From Candidatus Aminicenantota bacterium (GTDB lineage: Bacteria > Acidobacteriota > Aminicenantia > Aminicenantales > Aminicenantaceae): a stretch of 64,000 nucleotides of DNA. Where the stretch lies: assembly GCA_016927475.1 (NCBI GenBank), contig JAFGMO010000082.1, forward strand, positions 61,928 through 125,927, written 5' to 3'. Both the position numbers and the translations under genes were made by a program. Below, in pieces: positions 8,424-17,588 of this stretch (positions are counted from its first letter, which is position 1; each line of letters starts with the position of its first letter). The notes beneath the pieces were generated by a model. The model did not search any database. It saw only the letters and a program-made list of their open reading frames with translations, and was not told the origin of the DNA.

Positions 8424-11400
8424 TTATTTGGACTTCTTGACATAAAAAATGGTATACATCGCCGGGACCACGATCAGGGTCAGCACGGTGGCGAAGGCCA
8501 GGCCGAAAATGATGGTCCAGGCCAGAGGATTCCAGAAAGCTGCGTTATCACCACCCCAGTACATTTGGGGGTCCAACCTGGTGAAAAAAGTCTGGAAATT
8601 AAAGTTCAATCCTATGGCCAAGGGAAGAAGTCCCAGGATGGTCGACAATGCCGTCAGTAAAACCGGATAAAGACGGGTGGCACCGGCGTCGATGACGGCG
8701 TCCAGCTTATTTTTGCTGCCGGGAAAACGTTTGTCCGTATAATCAACGATAATAATCCCGTTTTTGACCACGATGCCGGCCACGGCGATAATCCCCATGC
8801 CGGTCATGATCACGGAGACATCCATGCCGAATAAGGCGAATCCCAAAAAAACGCCCGTAAAACTGAAAAATATTTGTGTGATGATGATCAGCGGTTTGCC
8901 CAATGAATTGAACTGGAATACGAGGATGATGAAAATAAGCGCCAGAGCAATGAACAAGGCTTTGACCAGGTACTCCCCTACTTCAGCTTGAGTATCCTGT
9001 TCTCCGGTAAATTGGACGGTATAACCCGGTTCCAATTCGAATTTTGGAAGAGCCCTGTTTATAGTTTGGATGATTTGATTGGCGTTGTATCCGGTCAGCA
9101 CGTTGGAAGAAAGAGTGATGGTACGTTTGTTGTCCACCCGGGTGATGCTACCGTAGCTTGTCCGGTAGGTGATGTCCGCCACCGATGATATGGGAATACG
9201 GGAAGGGGACCTGTCTCCCCGTGGGGGCGCCGTCAGTTTCAGGTTAAGCAGGGCATCCAGGTTATCCCGGTATTCTTCCGCCAGGCGGAGCTGGATGGGA
9301 TATCCCTCTTCTCCTTCTTTGAATTCGGATATTTCCGATCCATACACAGCCGTACGCAGCATTATACCTATCTGGGCGGTTGATAGTCCCAGCCGGTTGG
9401 CTTTGTCCCGGTCTACTTTCAGGATGATTTCGGGCTTGTTGACTTCCATGCTCGACTTCAGCTCTTCGATTCCTTCGACTCCGATATTGTTGATAAATTT
9501 TTGAAGCCTCTCTGTTATATTTATCAGTTTTTCGATATCATCCCCGCTGATTTCGATGTTGATGGGCATGCCGGAGGAAGGCCCCATGACATCGCTGTCG
9601 ATCCGGATTTCAGCTCCCGGGATGCCGGACACGGCACTGCGGAGTTCTTCCAGGTAGGATTGTGTGGGTTTGTCACCGGTCCGGAATTTGTATTCGACGA
9701 AAGTCACGGTCACTTTGGCCAGCTTGTCCTGGGGAAACCTCTCGAACAACCCGCTGCCGGCGTTGACCGCCACGTTCGATACGACGGACTCGACATTCGG
9801 ATTTTCATCTCCCAGAACATCAAAAACGATGTCCTCCACCCGGCGGCAGATGTCATTGGTCACATCGATATGGGTTCCTTCCGGCATGGTGATGTAGACA
9901 TAAAGGCTGTTGGGATCTCCTTTTGGGAAAAAAACCACCTGAGGCCGGCGAAGGCCAAGGAGGATGAAGGAAAAGCTCATCAGTATGATGATTCCCGCCA
10001 AAACACCGAAAGGACGACGGCCTCTGAGAAAAAAAGCCAGAGATTTTTTATAAGTACCCATCATACGGGGCAGGAAGCGGTTCTGGAACTTTTCGATCAG
10101 GAACTGCAGCACGGTTTTCAATAGAAAATAAAGCAAAACTCCGAGCATCAGAATGTTGGCCGGCAGCATATTCCCTGATATATAGAAGATCACGGCAAGA
10201 AAGGCAATTCCTCCCGCGATAAGAAGTTTTTTCCGGGGAATTTTCCAGGGATTAGGTTTTTCTTCAGGGGGGATATATTTCATGAAGGAAACAGCAAAGA
10301 CCGGATTGATAACGTAGGCGACCAGCATGGATGCAGAAAGGGTGATGATGATGGTCACCGGCAGAAAAGACATGAACTTTCCCGCGATACCGGGCATAAA
10401 AATTAAGGGAAAAAAGGGCGCCATGGTGGTCAGGGTTCCGGTGAAGACTGCCAGAGCCACTTCTCCTGCTCCCCGTTTGGTGGCGGGGATGATGGGCAGG
10501 TTGGGGGTGTTCATGTAATGCCGGTAAATGTTCTCCACCACCACGATGGAATTATCCACGACGATACCCAGCACCAGAATAAAGGACATCAGAACCACCA
10601 TATTCATGGTGTATCCCACTACTGGAACAAAAATAAAAGCCACGATGATGGACATGGGTATGGCAATACCCACAAAGAGGGCATTGGTCTCCCCCATAAA
10701 AAACATGAGAACGAACACCACGACGATGAACCCGACGATGATGGTGTTGAACAAGTCGCTGACGTTGTTGCGGGTTTGATTGCTGGTGTCTCCGGTCAGA
10801 ATGATGTTCAGGTTATTGGGAGACGTTTTCCGGAATTCCGAGACGATGTCTTTTATTTTATCTACGGCGTAGATCAGGTTTTTTCCGCTTTTTTTCACCA
10901 CATTTAGGGTGACCACATCCTGAGAATTAAGCCGGGCGTAGCTTTCCCGTTCTTTATAGCCGTCCACCACCTCGGCGATGTCCCGGACTGCGAGACCATT
11001 CTGCAGCTGAATGTCCGCGATTTGATCGGCCGTGTCGAATTCGCCCACGAGGCGAAGGTTTCGCCGCATGCCGCCTTCATCGATCCGGCCACCGGAAATG
11101 GTCAGGTTTTCCGCGGCGACGGCGCTCTGGATGGTATTGAAGGATATCCCGGCGGCCTGCATTTTGTAGAGATCAACGTTGATCTGAATTTCCCGGTCGA
11201 GGGCTCCGGCGATATCCGCTTTAGAAATTTCCTCCAAGGCTTCGATTTTTTCCTGAAGCTCGTCGGCGTATTTTTTTAACTGGACCAGTCCGATATCCCC
11301 TGATAAGTTGATGAACAGGATGGGGATCTCAGAAAGATCGATGCGGCTGATCTGCGGCTCCTGGAAAAGATCGGCGGGCAGTTCCGACCTGGCGTCATCA

Positions 11401-11750
11401 ACAGCTTGTTTGACGTCGAGGTAAGCTTGAACGTCATTGGTGGACAGTTCGAATTCGATAAAAATGGAGGAGTAGTCCTGGATGGATTGGCTGTTGATAT
11501 GTTTGACACCTTCTATTCCTTTGATGTGTTTCTCAAGCGGCCTGGTGATAAGATTTTCCACGTCGGCGGGAGAGGTTCCCGGGTGCAGGGTTCCGATCAT
11601 AAAATAGGGGAAAACGATTTCAGGAAATTTTTCCTTGGGGGTGCTGTTGTACTGCATGATCCCGAAAATGATGAGGAGGATGGTGAAGATATAGACGGTG
11701 GTCCGGTTTTCCACGGCCAGGTTGGATATTTTAAACTGAGGATGTTTCAT
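8424..11750 (-). CDS. RND efflux transporter inner-membrane permease (AcrB/HAE family)
   Basis: This 1108-residue permease has the RND plan: an N-terminal helix, a large periplasmic loop (TRPLEKHIKGIEGVKHI), a first helix cluster with GIVVDNSIVVVENIYRH in TM4, a second periplasmic loop and a C-terminal cluster containing VAGIVVKNGIIIVD in TM10. The TM10 Lys of the proton relay is present; TM4 has D followed by N instead of the AcrB DD pair. Residues ~510-565 contain two extra hydrophobic segments (LLIAGGIAFLAVIFYISG, ILMLGVLLYFLL) between the two halves, and there is a short insert near the C-terminus. It is last in a three-gene operon with its adaptor (ATGA overlap) and a TolC protein. Substrate unknown. 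Confidence 0.93.
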   Translation of the reverse strand: MKHPQFKISNLAVENRTTVYIFTILLIIFGIMQYNSTPKEKFPEIVFPYFMIGTLHPGTSPADVENLITRPLEKHIKGIEGVKHINSQSIQDYSSIFIEFELSTNDVQAYLDVKQAVDDARSELPADLFQEPQISRIDLSEIPILFINLSGDIGLVQLKKYADELQEKIEALEEISKADIAGALDREIQINVDLYKMQAAGISFNTIQSAVAAENLTISGGRIDEGGMRRNLRLVGEFDTADQIADIQLQNGLAVRDIAEVVDGYKERESYARLNSQDVVTLNVVKKSGKNLIYAVDKIKDIVSEFRKTSPNNLNIILTGDTSNQTRNNVSDLFNTIIVGFIVVVFVLMFFMGETNALFVGIAIPMSIIVAFIFVPVVGYTMNMVVLMSFILVLGIVVDNSIVVVENIYRHYMNTPNLPIIPATKRGAGEVALAVFTGTLTTMAPFFPLIFMPGIAGKFMSFLPVTIIITLSASMLVAYVINPVFAVSFMKYIPPEEKPNPWKIPRKKLLIAGGIAFLAVIFYISGNMLPANILMLGVLLYFLLKTVLQFLIEKFQNRFLPRMMGTYKKSLAFFLRGRRPFGVLAGIIILMSFSFILLGLRRPQVVFFPKGDPNSLYVYITMPEGTHIDVTNDICRRVEDIVFDVLGDENPNVESVVSNVAVNAGSGLFERFPQDKLAKVTVTFVEYKFRTGDKPTQSYLEELRSAVSGIPGAEIRIDSDVMGPSSGMPINIEISGDDIEKLINITERLQKFINNIGVEGIEELKSSMEVNKPEIILKVDRDKANRLGLSTAQIGIMLRTAVYGSEISEFKEGEEGYPIQLRLAEEYRDNLDALLNLKLTAPPRGDRSPSRIPISSVADITYRTSYGSITRVDNKRTITLSSNVLTGYNANQIIQTINRALPKFELEPGYTVQFTGEQDTQAEVGEYLVKALFIALALIFIILVFQFNSLGKPLIIITQIFFSFTGVFLGFALFGMDVSVIMTGMGIIAVAGIVVKNGIIIVDYTDKRFPGSKNKLDAVIDAGATRLYPVLLTALSTILGLLPLAIGLNFNFQTFFTRLDPQMYWGGDNAAFWNPLAWTIIFGLAFATVLTLIVVPAMYTIFYVKKSK

Positions 11751-12889
11751 TGTGATGTTCCATTGATGGATATGGGCTGTCCGTCTCCAAGGTTCTGAAA
11801 GCCGAAAACGATCACGTTTTCTCCAGATGAGAGGCCTCCGGTGATTTCCACGCGGTTGGCGTAGTCTTCTCCGGTTGTTATCACTCGTTTCCGGGCGACC
11901 ATGTTGCCGTTTTTCTGTTCCGCCACAAAAATGAAGTTATTTTCTCCCGTCTTCTGGATGATATTCCGGGGAACCACCAAAGCTTGTGGGTTGGTGTAAT
12001 CGTTGATGGTGACGACCGCCAGCATATTGGGTTTGATGTTTTTTATGGTCCTGGGAATCAGGATTTCGATGTCGAATGTCCGGTTGTCGGGATCGATAAC
12101 CTGGGAAACGGCATGCAGCCGCTGTTCGAATTGTATTCCGGCTACAGGAATGGAGATTTGAGCGATATCCTGCTGCTCGATTCTGGTGATGTGATTTTCG
12201 GAAAGGGAGGCCGTGATCTTAAGACGGGATAATTGGACGATTCGGAAAGCACCGTAACCGCCGGCGGCCATTTCTCCCTCTTTAATCATAACTTCATCGA
12301 TGGTTCCGGAAATGGGAGCCGTGATAAGGGTCATTTGATACTGCTCTTGAAGGGTCAGCAATTTTTTCTCCAAAGCTTCTTTATTGTTTTTGGCCTGCAG
12401 GTATTCGATTTCACTGCCGATATTTTTTTCCCAAAGCCGGGCCCGGCGTTCGAAAACGGTACGGGCCAATACCAATCCGTTCTTGACTTCTTCGATACTC
12501 CGTTGGATGACGGACGCATCCAATTCGGCCAGAATCTGTCCTTTTGTCACCCGGTCTCCGGTCCGAACATGCAGCGTTTGAACCAGCCCCGGAGTCTGGG
12601 GGGATACCAGGATATTTGATTCGGATTCCACCGTTCCTTGAACGGTGATGAAATGCCGGAATTCTTGTAGGGCCACTTCCTTGATTTGCACGGGGACAGG
12701 TTCCCGAAAACGTTCCGCGCCGTTTTCCGCCGAACGTTCAGCCCGAAGCCGGTCGATTTTTTCGTTCAGGGCATCTCTTTCCTTGATCAGGCGCTCAAGT
12801 TCAGATTGGTTGTTTGCGGGACGGCAGGCGTAAAGACCTAAGAGGATTCCCGTTAAGATGATGGTTTTTTTTATGCTTGCTTTTTTCAT
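11747..12889 (-). CDS. RND efflux periplasmic adaptor (membrane fusion) lipoprotein
   Basis: This 380-residue protein starts with a lipoprotein signal (LGLYAC, about residues 17-22). A short coiled-coil segment (ERLIKERDALNEKIDRLRAER) follows. The HlyD/biotinyl-lipoyl motif VSPQTPGLVQTLHVRTGDRVTKGQILAELD near residue 95 and the return lipoyl half TAPISGTIDEVMIKEGE near 200 flank an alpha-hairpin. Beta-barrel and membrane-proximal domains complete the protein. It links the RND permease to the TolC channel. Its stop overlaps the permease start by ATGA, and it begins 23 bp after the tolC-like gene. Confidence 0.92.
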   Translation of the reverse strand: MKKASIKKTIILTGILLGLYACRPANNQSELERLIKERDALNEKIDRLRAERSAENGAERFREPVPVQIKEVALQEFRHFITVQGTVESESNILVSPQTPGLVQTLHVRTGDRVTKGQILAELDASVIQRSIEEVKNGLVLARTVFERRARLWEKNIGSEIEYLQAKNNKEALEKKLLTLQEQYQMTLITAPISGTIDEVMIKEGEMAAGGYGAFRIVQLSRLKITASLSENHITRIEQQDIAQISIPVAGIQFEQRLHAVSQVIDPDNRTFDIEILIPRTIKNIKPNMLAVVTINDYTNPQALVVPRNIIQKTGENNFIFVAEQKNGNMVARKRVITTGEDYANRVEITGGLSSGENVIVFGFQNLGDGQPISINGTSQ

Positions 12890-12912
12890 GGTTTTGTCCT
12901 TATGGTTCCGGT

Positions 12913-14298
12913 TTAATAATTATGGGTGATCCGGTCCAGCCGGTTTTTGGCGCTCAGCAGCCCGGACATGGCTTGAATATACTGTGATTGGCCGTTCAGG
13001 TATTTGTCGTGTGCTTGAGTAAGCTCCATACTGGATGAAACTCCTTCTTTGTATTTTTCCAGGGTTACATGATAAATCTTTTCGGAAAGTTCCCTGTTGG
13101 TTTTCATGTTGATATAATTATCATAAGCGGATTTCAGACCGCTGACAGCTCTTTCCATTTCCAGGCGCAGTCCTTCTCCGGCTTGAATCCTTGTCTTTCG
13201 GGCTTTTTCCAAAGCAAGCGACGCCTGCTTCACCCGGGCCGATTGGGCCCCGCTCTTGAACAGGGGGATGCTGACGTTTATGCCCAGGATTTGAGCCCGG
13301 AACCAGTTGGCGTCTTTGCTGAAAAAATCGATCTTGTCACGGTAGGAATTGCGCTGGTAGGAATAAAAAGCGGAAACGGTCGGCAGGTACTTGGACTTTT
13401 CGTTTTTCAAGGCCAGTTCGGCGAGTTTTTCCTGGGTCTGAAGAAGCTGATAATCAAGATTGTCTTCGAGTTCGAATTCTGCCTCCCATGCCTTCTCCGG
13501 ATTAAGGGCCTGAATAAATGAATACAAAGAATCTTCCAGTTCGATCTTTTCGCCCAGCTCCAACCCCATTTGAAATTTCAGCAGTTTATAGGCTACCTCT
13601 ATCTGGCGGCGAAGGGCTTGCAGTCCGTTTTTCAGGCTGTTGACGGAAACCTGGATCAAATCCACATCCGTCTCGGACACGAAACCTTCCTTGTGAAGCT
13701 CTTTGATTTCAAAATGGGTTTTTTGGAGGTTATTCAAGCTGGCCTGTAAGATTTTTTCGCTTTCTTCCGATACGAGGATGAGAAAATATGTGTCGGTAAC
13801 CGTCTCTTGAATGTCCAGCTCCGTTCTCTCCAAACCCTGGTCGGCAAGACGGCGGTAAATCTTTGATGTTTGAAGGCCTACGAAATAACTGCCGTTGAAA
13901 ACTAGTTGGTTGACCTGGACTGTGAACGTGGCGTTATGCTGAGTGCCGAATTGGACCGGAATTTTTTCGTCGAATTTCCCTTCAAAAAAATTGGGTATAA
14001 GAACGGTTGTGAGTTCCAGGTTGTTGAGGTAATTCAGAGAGGAACTGATTTGAGGAAGACCGGCGGCGGTGGTTTCACGTATTTTTTTTCCGGCGGATTC
14101 TACATCCAGCCGGGATTTGACAGCGTCGTAATTGTGCTGAACGGCGAATTCACGGGCGGCTTCCAGGCTGAAAGAGCGAGTTTTGGTTTTGTGCTGAGGA
14201 GAAGAAGCGGCGGATGCAGTTATGGCCGAGAAAAAATATCCGGCGATGAGAAAAAAAGCATGAATTTTGATGTGGTTTCTTCGTGTCGTATTTATCAT
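12913..14298 (-). CDS. TolC family outer-membrane efflux protein
   Basis: This 461-residue protein has a signal peptide (hydrophobic about residues 12-30, cut near ASAAS) and two repeated OEP domains rich in long amphipathic helices, for example SLEAAREFAVQHNYDAVKSR near residue 45 and the EKARKTRIQAGEGLRLEMERAVSGL region near 370. It should form the trimeric outer-membrane channel for the downstream adaptor and RND permease. It is the first gene of the operon. The 266-bp gap upstream contains a palindromic repeat at 14330-14389 within 35 bp of the start codon, which could affect expression. Confidence 0.92.
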   Translation of the reverse strand: MINTTRRNHIKIHAFFLIAGYFFSAITASAASSPQHKTKTRSFSLEAAREFAVQHNYDAVKSRLDVESAGKKIRETTAAGLPQISSSLNYLNNLELTTVLIPNFFEGKFDEKIPVQFGTQHNATFTVQVNQLVFNGSYFVGLQTSKIYRRLADQGLERTELDIQETVTDTYFLILVSEESEKILQASLNNLQKTHFEIKELHKEGFVSETDVDLIQVSVNSLKNGLQALRRQIEVAYKLLKFQMGLELGEKIELEDSLYSFIQALNPEKAWEAEFELEDNLDYQLLQTQEKLAELALKNEKSKYLPTVSAFYSYQRNSYRDKIDFFSKDANWFRAQILGINVSIPLFKSGAQSARVKQASLALEKARKTRIQAGEGLRLEMERAVSGLKSAYDNYINMKTNRELSEKIYHVTLEKYKEGVSSSMELTQAHDKYLNGQSQYIQAMSGLLSAKNRLDRITHNY

Positions 14299-14329
14299 GA
14301 TATACCTTATCGAAATAAAATGTGTTTAG

Positions 14330-14389
14330 CCTGCACTATTCACGTGCCGACCATTACCCTCTTATCCCTCGAATCGTGAACAGCACAGG
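14330..14389. repeat. 60-bp palindromic interspersed element, CCTGnnnTnTTCACG termini
   Basis: CCTGCACTATTCACG (14330-14344) and CGTGAACAGCACAGG (14375-14389) form an imperfect inverted repeat (12 of 15 matching) around a 30-bp centre. The same terminal motif, written CTCGTGAATAAYACAGG, recurs at 23881, 45149, 55634 and 63984. The rest of the 14299-14564 gap shows only an AT-rich stretch and an isolated aaggaggt Shine-Dalgarno-like sequence near 14410 with no convincing ORF behind it. Confidence 0.6.
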
Positions 14390-14564
14390 CGGTACGAAGG
14401 TTAAATAAGGAGGTTATGTGAGTGTTTCAAAACTCAACTATAAATAAGAATATTAGCATAAATCAAATAAAAAGAATAGGACTAATTTCAACTTAGGCTG
14501 GTCTCATTTTGTGATATAGATAGTGGTCTAAAACGGGCGAGGGAAAAAGAAGAATCTCATCGAT

Positions 14565-16097
14565 TCAACCCAGAAAGAGGTCCTTTGAGGCAAAATTAGG
14601 ATTACTGGTCAAGTTGAGACCGAGCATTTTCAGGCCCGCCTCGTCTCCGGGTGTCGGCATATGGGTCATATGGACTTCGCAGCCGCGGAGTTCAGCCAGT
14701 TGGGAAAGGGCCTGCTGGGCCGCAGGATTTGTTGTTGCGCTGATGCTGAGGCTGATGAGGGTTCCTTCGAGGTCGAGACTGGCGGATTTCGAGCGGAGGA
14801 CATTCTTTTTCAAGGCGGAGACCGACTCTAAGATGGAGAGGGGAAGCAAGGGAATGGAATCAGGTATGCCGGCCAGGGATTTTACGGCATTCAAAACAAG
14901 ACTCGAAGCGGCGTGCATCAGGGGGGAGTTTTTACCCGTAATAATAACTCCGTTTTTGAGCTCGATGGCCGCTCCGCAGTAAATTCCTTTGTGGCCCTTG
15001 TTGCGGGTTCTTGCTTCGTCAGCGGCCCGGCGAGCGGCTGGGACTGTTTTCCGGTCTTCAATAGAGACGTTCATCTCCTTCATCAGGAGTTCGACTCTTT
15101 CGACGACTTTTTTATCCACAAATCCCATGGCCTGCTCACAGCTGTAGCGGAAGTATCTTCGAATGACTTCCTGCCGGGCGGCTTCGGTAACAACCTCGTC
15201 GTCGACAATGCCTGCGCTGACCCGGTTGACGCCCATATCGGTCGGAGATTCGTAGATGGTTTTTTTATGGGTCAGCTCCTCCAAGATTCTTCGAAGAACG
15301 GGAAAGATTTCAATATCCCTGTTGTAATTGACGGCCGTTTTGCCGTATTTTTCAAGATGAAAGGGGTCGATCAGATTTTTATCTCCCAGGTCAGCGGTCG
15401 CCGCTTCGTAGGCGGCGTTGACCGGATGCTTGAGCGGAATGTCCCAGATGGGGAAGGTCTCGAATTTGGCGTAACCCGATGGGACACCGTGCTTGTAATC
15501 GTGGTACATCTGGGAAAGGCAGGTGGCCAGTTTTCCGCTTCCGGGGCCCGGCCCGGTGACGACGACAAGAGGTTTTTTTGTGATGATATATTCATTTGCT
15601 CCGTATCCTTCGTCACTGACGATGGTTTCAATCTCCGTCGGGTATCCCTTTGTGGTACGGTGAGTGTAGACACGGATACCTCGGTGCTCGAGCCGGTTTT
15701 TGAAAATTTTCACGGAAGGCTGGTCGTCATAGCGGGTTAAAACAACTCCGGAGACATCAAGTTCCCACTCTCTGATGTCGTCGATGAGCTTGAGGGCGTC
15801 TGCGTCGTAGGTTATGCCGAAATCCGCACGGATCTTCTTTTTTTCGATATCCCCGGCGTAGATACAGAGCAGGATCTCCGCTTTATCCTTCAGCTTGTTC
15901 AAAAGCTTCATTTTACCGTTGGGGTCGAATCCGGGAAGAACGCGGGAGGCATGAAAGTCGAAAAGGAGTTTTCCACCGAATTCCAGATAGAGTTTCTGCC
16001 GGAATCGGCGGACCCGATCGAGGATGGAAGCGGTTTGAGCCTTTAAGTAGGCTGTGTTATCGAAGCCTGTTTTTGCAGGAGCATGTATTGTTACCAC
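14565..16097 (-). CDS. DUF1846 domain-containing protein
   Basis: This 510-residue protein matches the DUF1846 family (PF08903) over its whole length. Recognisable parts are GFDNTAYLKAQTASILDRV near the start, the glycine-rich VVVTGPGPGSGKLATCLSQMYHDY segment near residue 180, MGVNRVSAGI near 290 and PAARRAADEARTRNKGHKG near 360. The GPGPGSGK segment resembles a nucleotide-binding loop. Structures in the family suggest an ATP-binding fold, but no reaction is established. The start codon is GTG at 16097, with aagg upstream. It stands alone between the RND operon and the decarboxylase operon. Confidence 0.9.
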   Translation of the reverse strand: MVTIHAPAKTGFDNTAYLKAQTASILDRVRRFRQKLYLEFGGKLLFDFHASRVLPGFDPNGKMKLLNKLKDKAEILLCIYAGDIEKKKIRADFGITYDADALKLIDDIREWELDVSGVVLTRYDDQPSVKIFKNRLEHRGIRVYTHRTTKGYPTEIETIVSDEGYGANEYIITKKPLVVVTGPGPGSGKLATCLSQMYHDYKHGVPSGYAKFETFPIWDIPLKHPVNAAYEAATADLGDKNLIDPFHLEKYGKTAVNYNRDIEIFPVLRRILEELTHKKTIYESPTDMGVNRVSAGIVDDEVVTEAARQEVIRRYFRYSCEQAMGFVDKKVVERVELLMKEMNVSIEDRKTVPAARRAADEARTRNKGHKGIYCGAAIELKNGVIITGKNSPLMHAASSLVLNAVKSLAGIPDSIPLLPLSILESVSALKKNVLRSKSASLDLEGTLISLSISATTNPAAQQALSQLAELRGCEVHMTHMPTPGDEAGLKMLGLNLTSNPNFASKDLFLG

Positions 16098-16208
16098 GGA
16101 AAAACCTTATAGCACAGACAAAATCAAGCTGTCAAAAAATTCTTGAAGTTCTTGAAGTTTTAAGATGCTAAAGACACTTTCATCCCGTCCGGAATATTCC
16201 TTTTGGGG

Positions 16209-17588
16209 TTAAACGGTGAAGGAATACTTCCGGGCTGTCCGCCGAATGGAGATGATCGTTTCCCAGACCGCTTCTTCCGTAACACAGGGCGAGATGGCGA
16301 CAATACGAAGGGCATATTTTCCGTTCAGCCTGGTCATGGAGACGGACCTTCGGCCTTCCTTTTTTATGTCCTCATAAATGTATTTTTGGAGATTGTCCAG
16401 CTCCGCGGCGGGAAATTTTTCAGGCACAATCCGTAAGCAGAGGATTCCGGTGTCCGGAGTGTGTAAGCGTTGAAAATCCGGATGGGAGTCCAGCTTTTCC
16501 CAGGTTTTTCGAACGGCCTTCAGGGGCGCGCCCAGCCTTTCCCGGATTCTTTTCATCCCCTGAAAACGAATGGCGGCGACCAGGGGAAGCGCCGAAAGGG
16601 GCCGGGTGGACGGCGGGGATTTGAATCCCGGGTTGGGTTCGGGGTCGTCCTTCCGGTTGAAATATTCACCGTAGATGGCCATTCGGTCGAAATCTTCCTT
16701 CTTTCGAACGAACAAGAGAGAATTGGGAATGGGTACGCCGAACTGTTTGTGGGGATCCCAGACGAGGGAATCGGCTCTTTCGATGCCTTCAAAACGGGAA
16801 GCGAGTTTGGGCAGCAGCCGAAAGGCCAAGCCGTAGGCCCCGTCGACATGATGCCAGACGTCATGATGTTCACAAATATCAGAAACGGCGGCGATGGGAT
16901 CAATGGATCCCGTCGAGGTGGTACCGGCCGTGGAGACCACACAGAAGATTTCCCGTTTATCCCCCTTTTCTTCCAGCAAAGCTTTAAGTTTGTATGGATT
17001 CATCCTCCTCTCTTTATCGATAGGGATGAGGACCAGGCTCTGTTCGCCGAGTCCCAAAATGCGCAGGGCATGCCTCACGGAAAAATGGGCCTCCTGAGAA
17101 GCGGCCACCGCCAGCTTTGAGGCGTTCGGGAATCCGCTCAGCCCTTTTTGGGCAAGGTTAAAGCCCGTCCTTTCGGCATGCCGGTGAAGGGCGAGGTAGA
17201 TGGCCTGCTGGTTGGCGTAGGTGCCGCAGTACATAAAGGTGGCGTCGGCGGAAGCCGAAAGCCCGAACAGCCGGCAGAGGGCTTGGCAGCACAGCTCCTC
17301 AAGCAAAACGCCGCCGGGAGATACGATCCAGTTGGTCACCCCCTGGTTGTAGCGAAGAGACAGCTGCGCGCCCAGTTCCGCGCCTTCTTCGGGAAAACAA
17401 TTGTAGAGGGACTGGAATTCGGGAAGGTCATAGCGCACAAAATGGGGGATCAGTCTTTTTTCAAACATTTTTTCGAGGTCTTTTTTTGCCAAACCTTCTT
17501 CCTGAAAATTAACCAAGGGGGCCAGGTCTTCGGCAATTTCCTCGGGGGTAAACCCGGATGTGATGAGTGGTTTTTTTTCTTGCTTCAT
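16209..17588 (-). CDS. Group II pyridoxal-phosphate-dependent amino acid decarboxylase
   Basis: From ATG 17588 (aaggat upstream) the protein has 459 residues. It carries the fold-type I decarboxylase signatures: SQEAHFSVRHA (His that stacks on PLP), HVDGAYG (Asp binding the pyridine nitrogen) and DSLVWDPHKQFGVP with the Schiff-base Lys. The family includes aromatic-L-amino-acid, glutamate and aspartate decarboxylases; the substrate cannot be read with confidence. The start overlaps the stop of the upstream carbamoylase by ATGA, so the two enzymes are made together. This suggests that an amino acid released by the carbamoylase is then decarboxylated to an amine. Cytosolic; no signal peptide. 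Confidence 0.88.
   Translation of the reverse strand: MKQEKKPLITSGFTPEEIAEDLAPLVNFQEEGLAKKDLEKMFEKRLIPHFVRYDLPEFQSLYNCFPEEGAELGAQLSLRYNQGVTNWIVSPGGVLLEELCCQALCRLFGLSASADATFMYCGTYANQQAIYLALHRHAERTGFNLAQKGLSGFPNASKLAVAASQEAHFSVRHALRILGLGEQSLVLIPIDKERRMNPYKLKALLEEKGDKREIFCVVSTAGTTSTGSIDPIAAVSDICEHHDVWHHVDGAYGLAFRLLPKLASRFEGIERADSLVWDPHKQFGVPIPNSLLFVRKKEDFDRMAIYGEYFNRKDDPEPNPGFKSPPSTRPLSALPLVAAIRFQGMKRIRERLGAPLKAVRKTWEKLDSHPDFQRLHTPDTGILCLRIVPEKFPAAELDNLQKYIYEDIKKEGRRSVSMTRLNGKYALRIVAISPCVTEEAVWETIISIRRTARKYSFTV

Noticed and set aside
14401..14445. Ribosome-site-like aaggaggt followed by a short frame
   Set aside because: The frame has only about nine codons and no downstream co-directional gene, so a leader peptide cannot be supported.
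16600..16640. tRNA-like GGGATTTGAATCCC segment
   Set aside because: It lies inside the decarboxylase coding frame and no acceptor or anticodon stem can be built around it.
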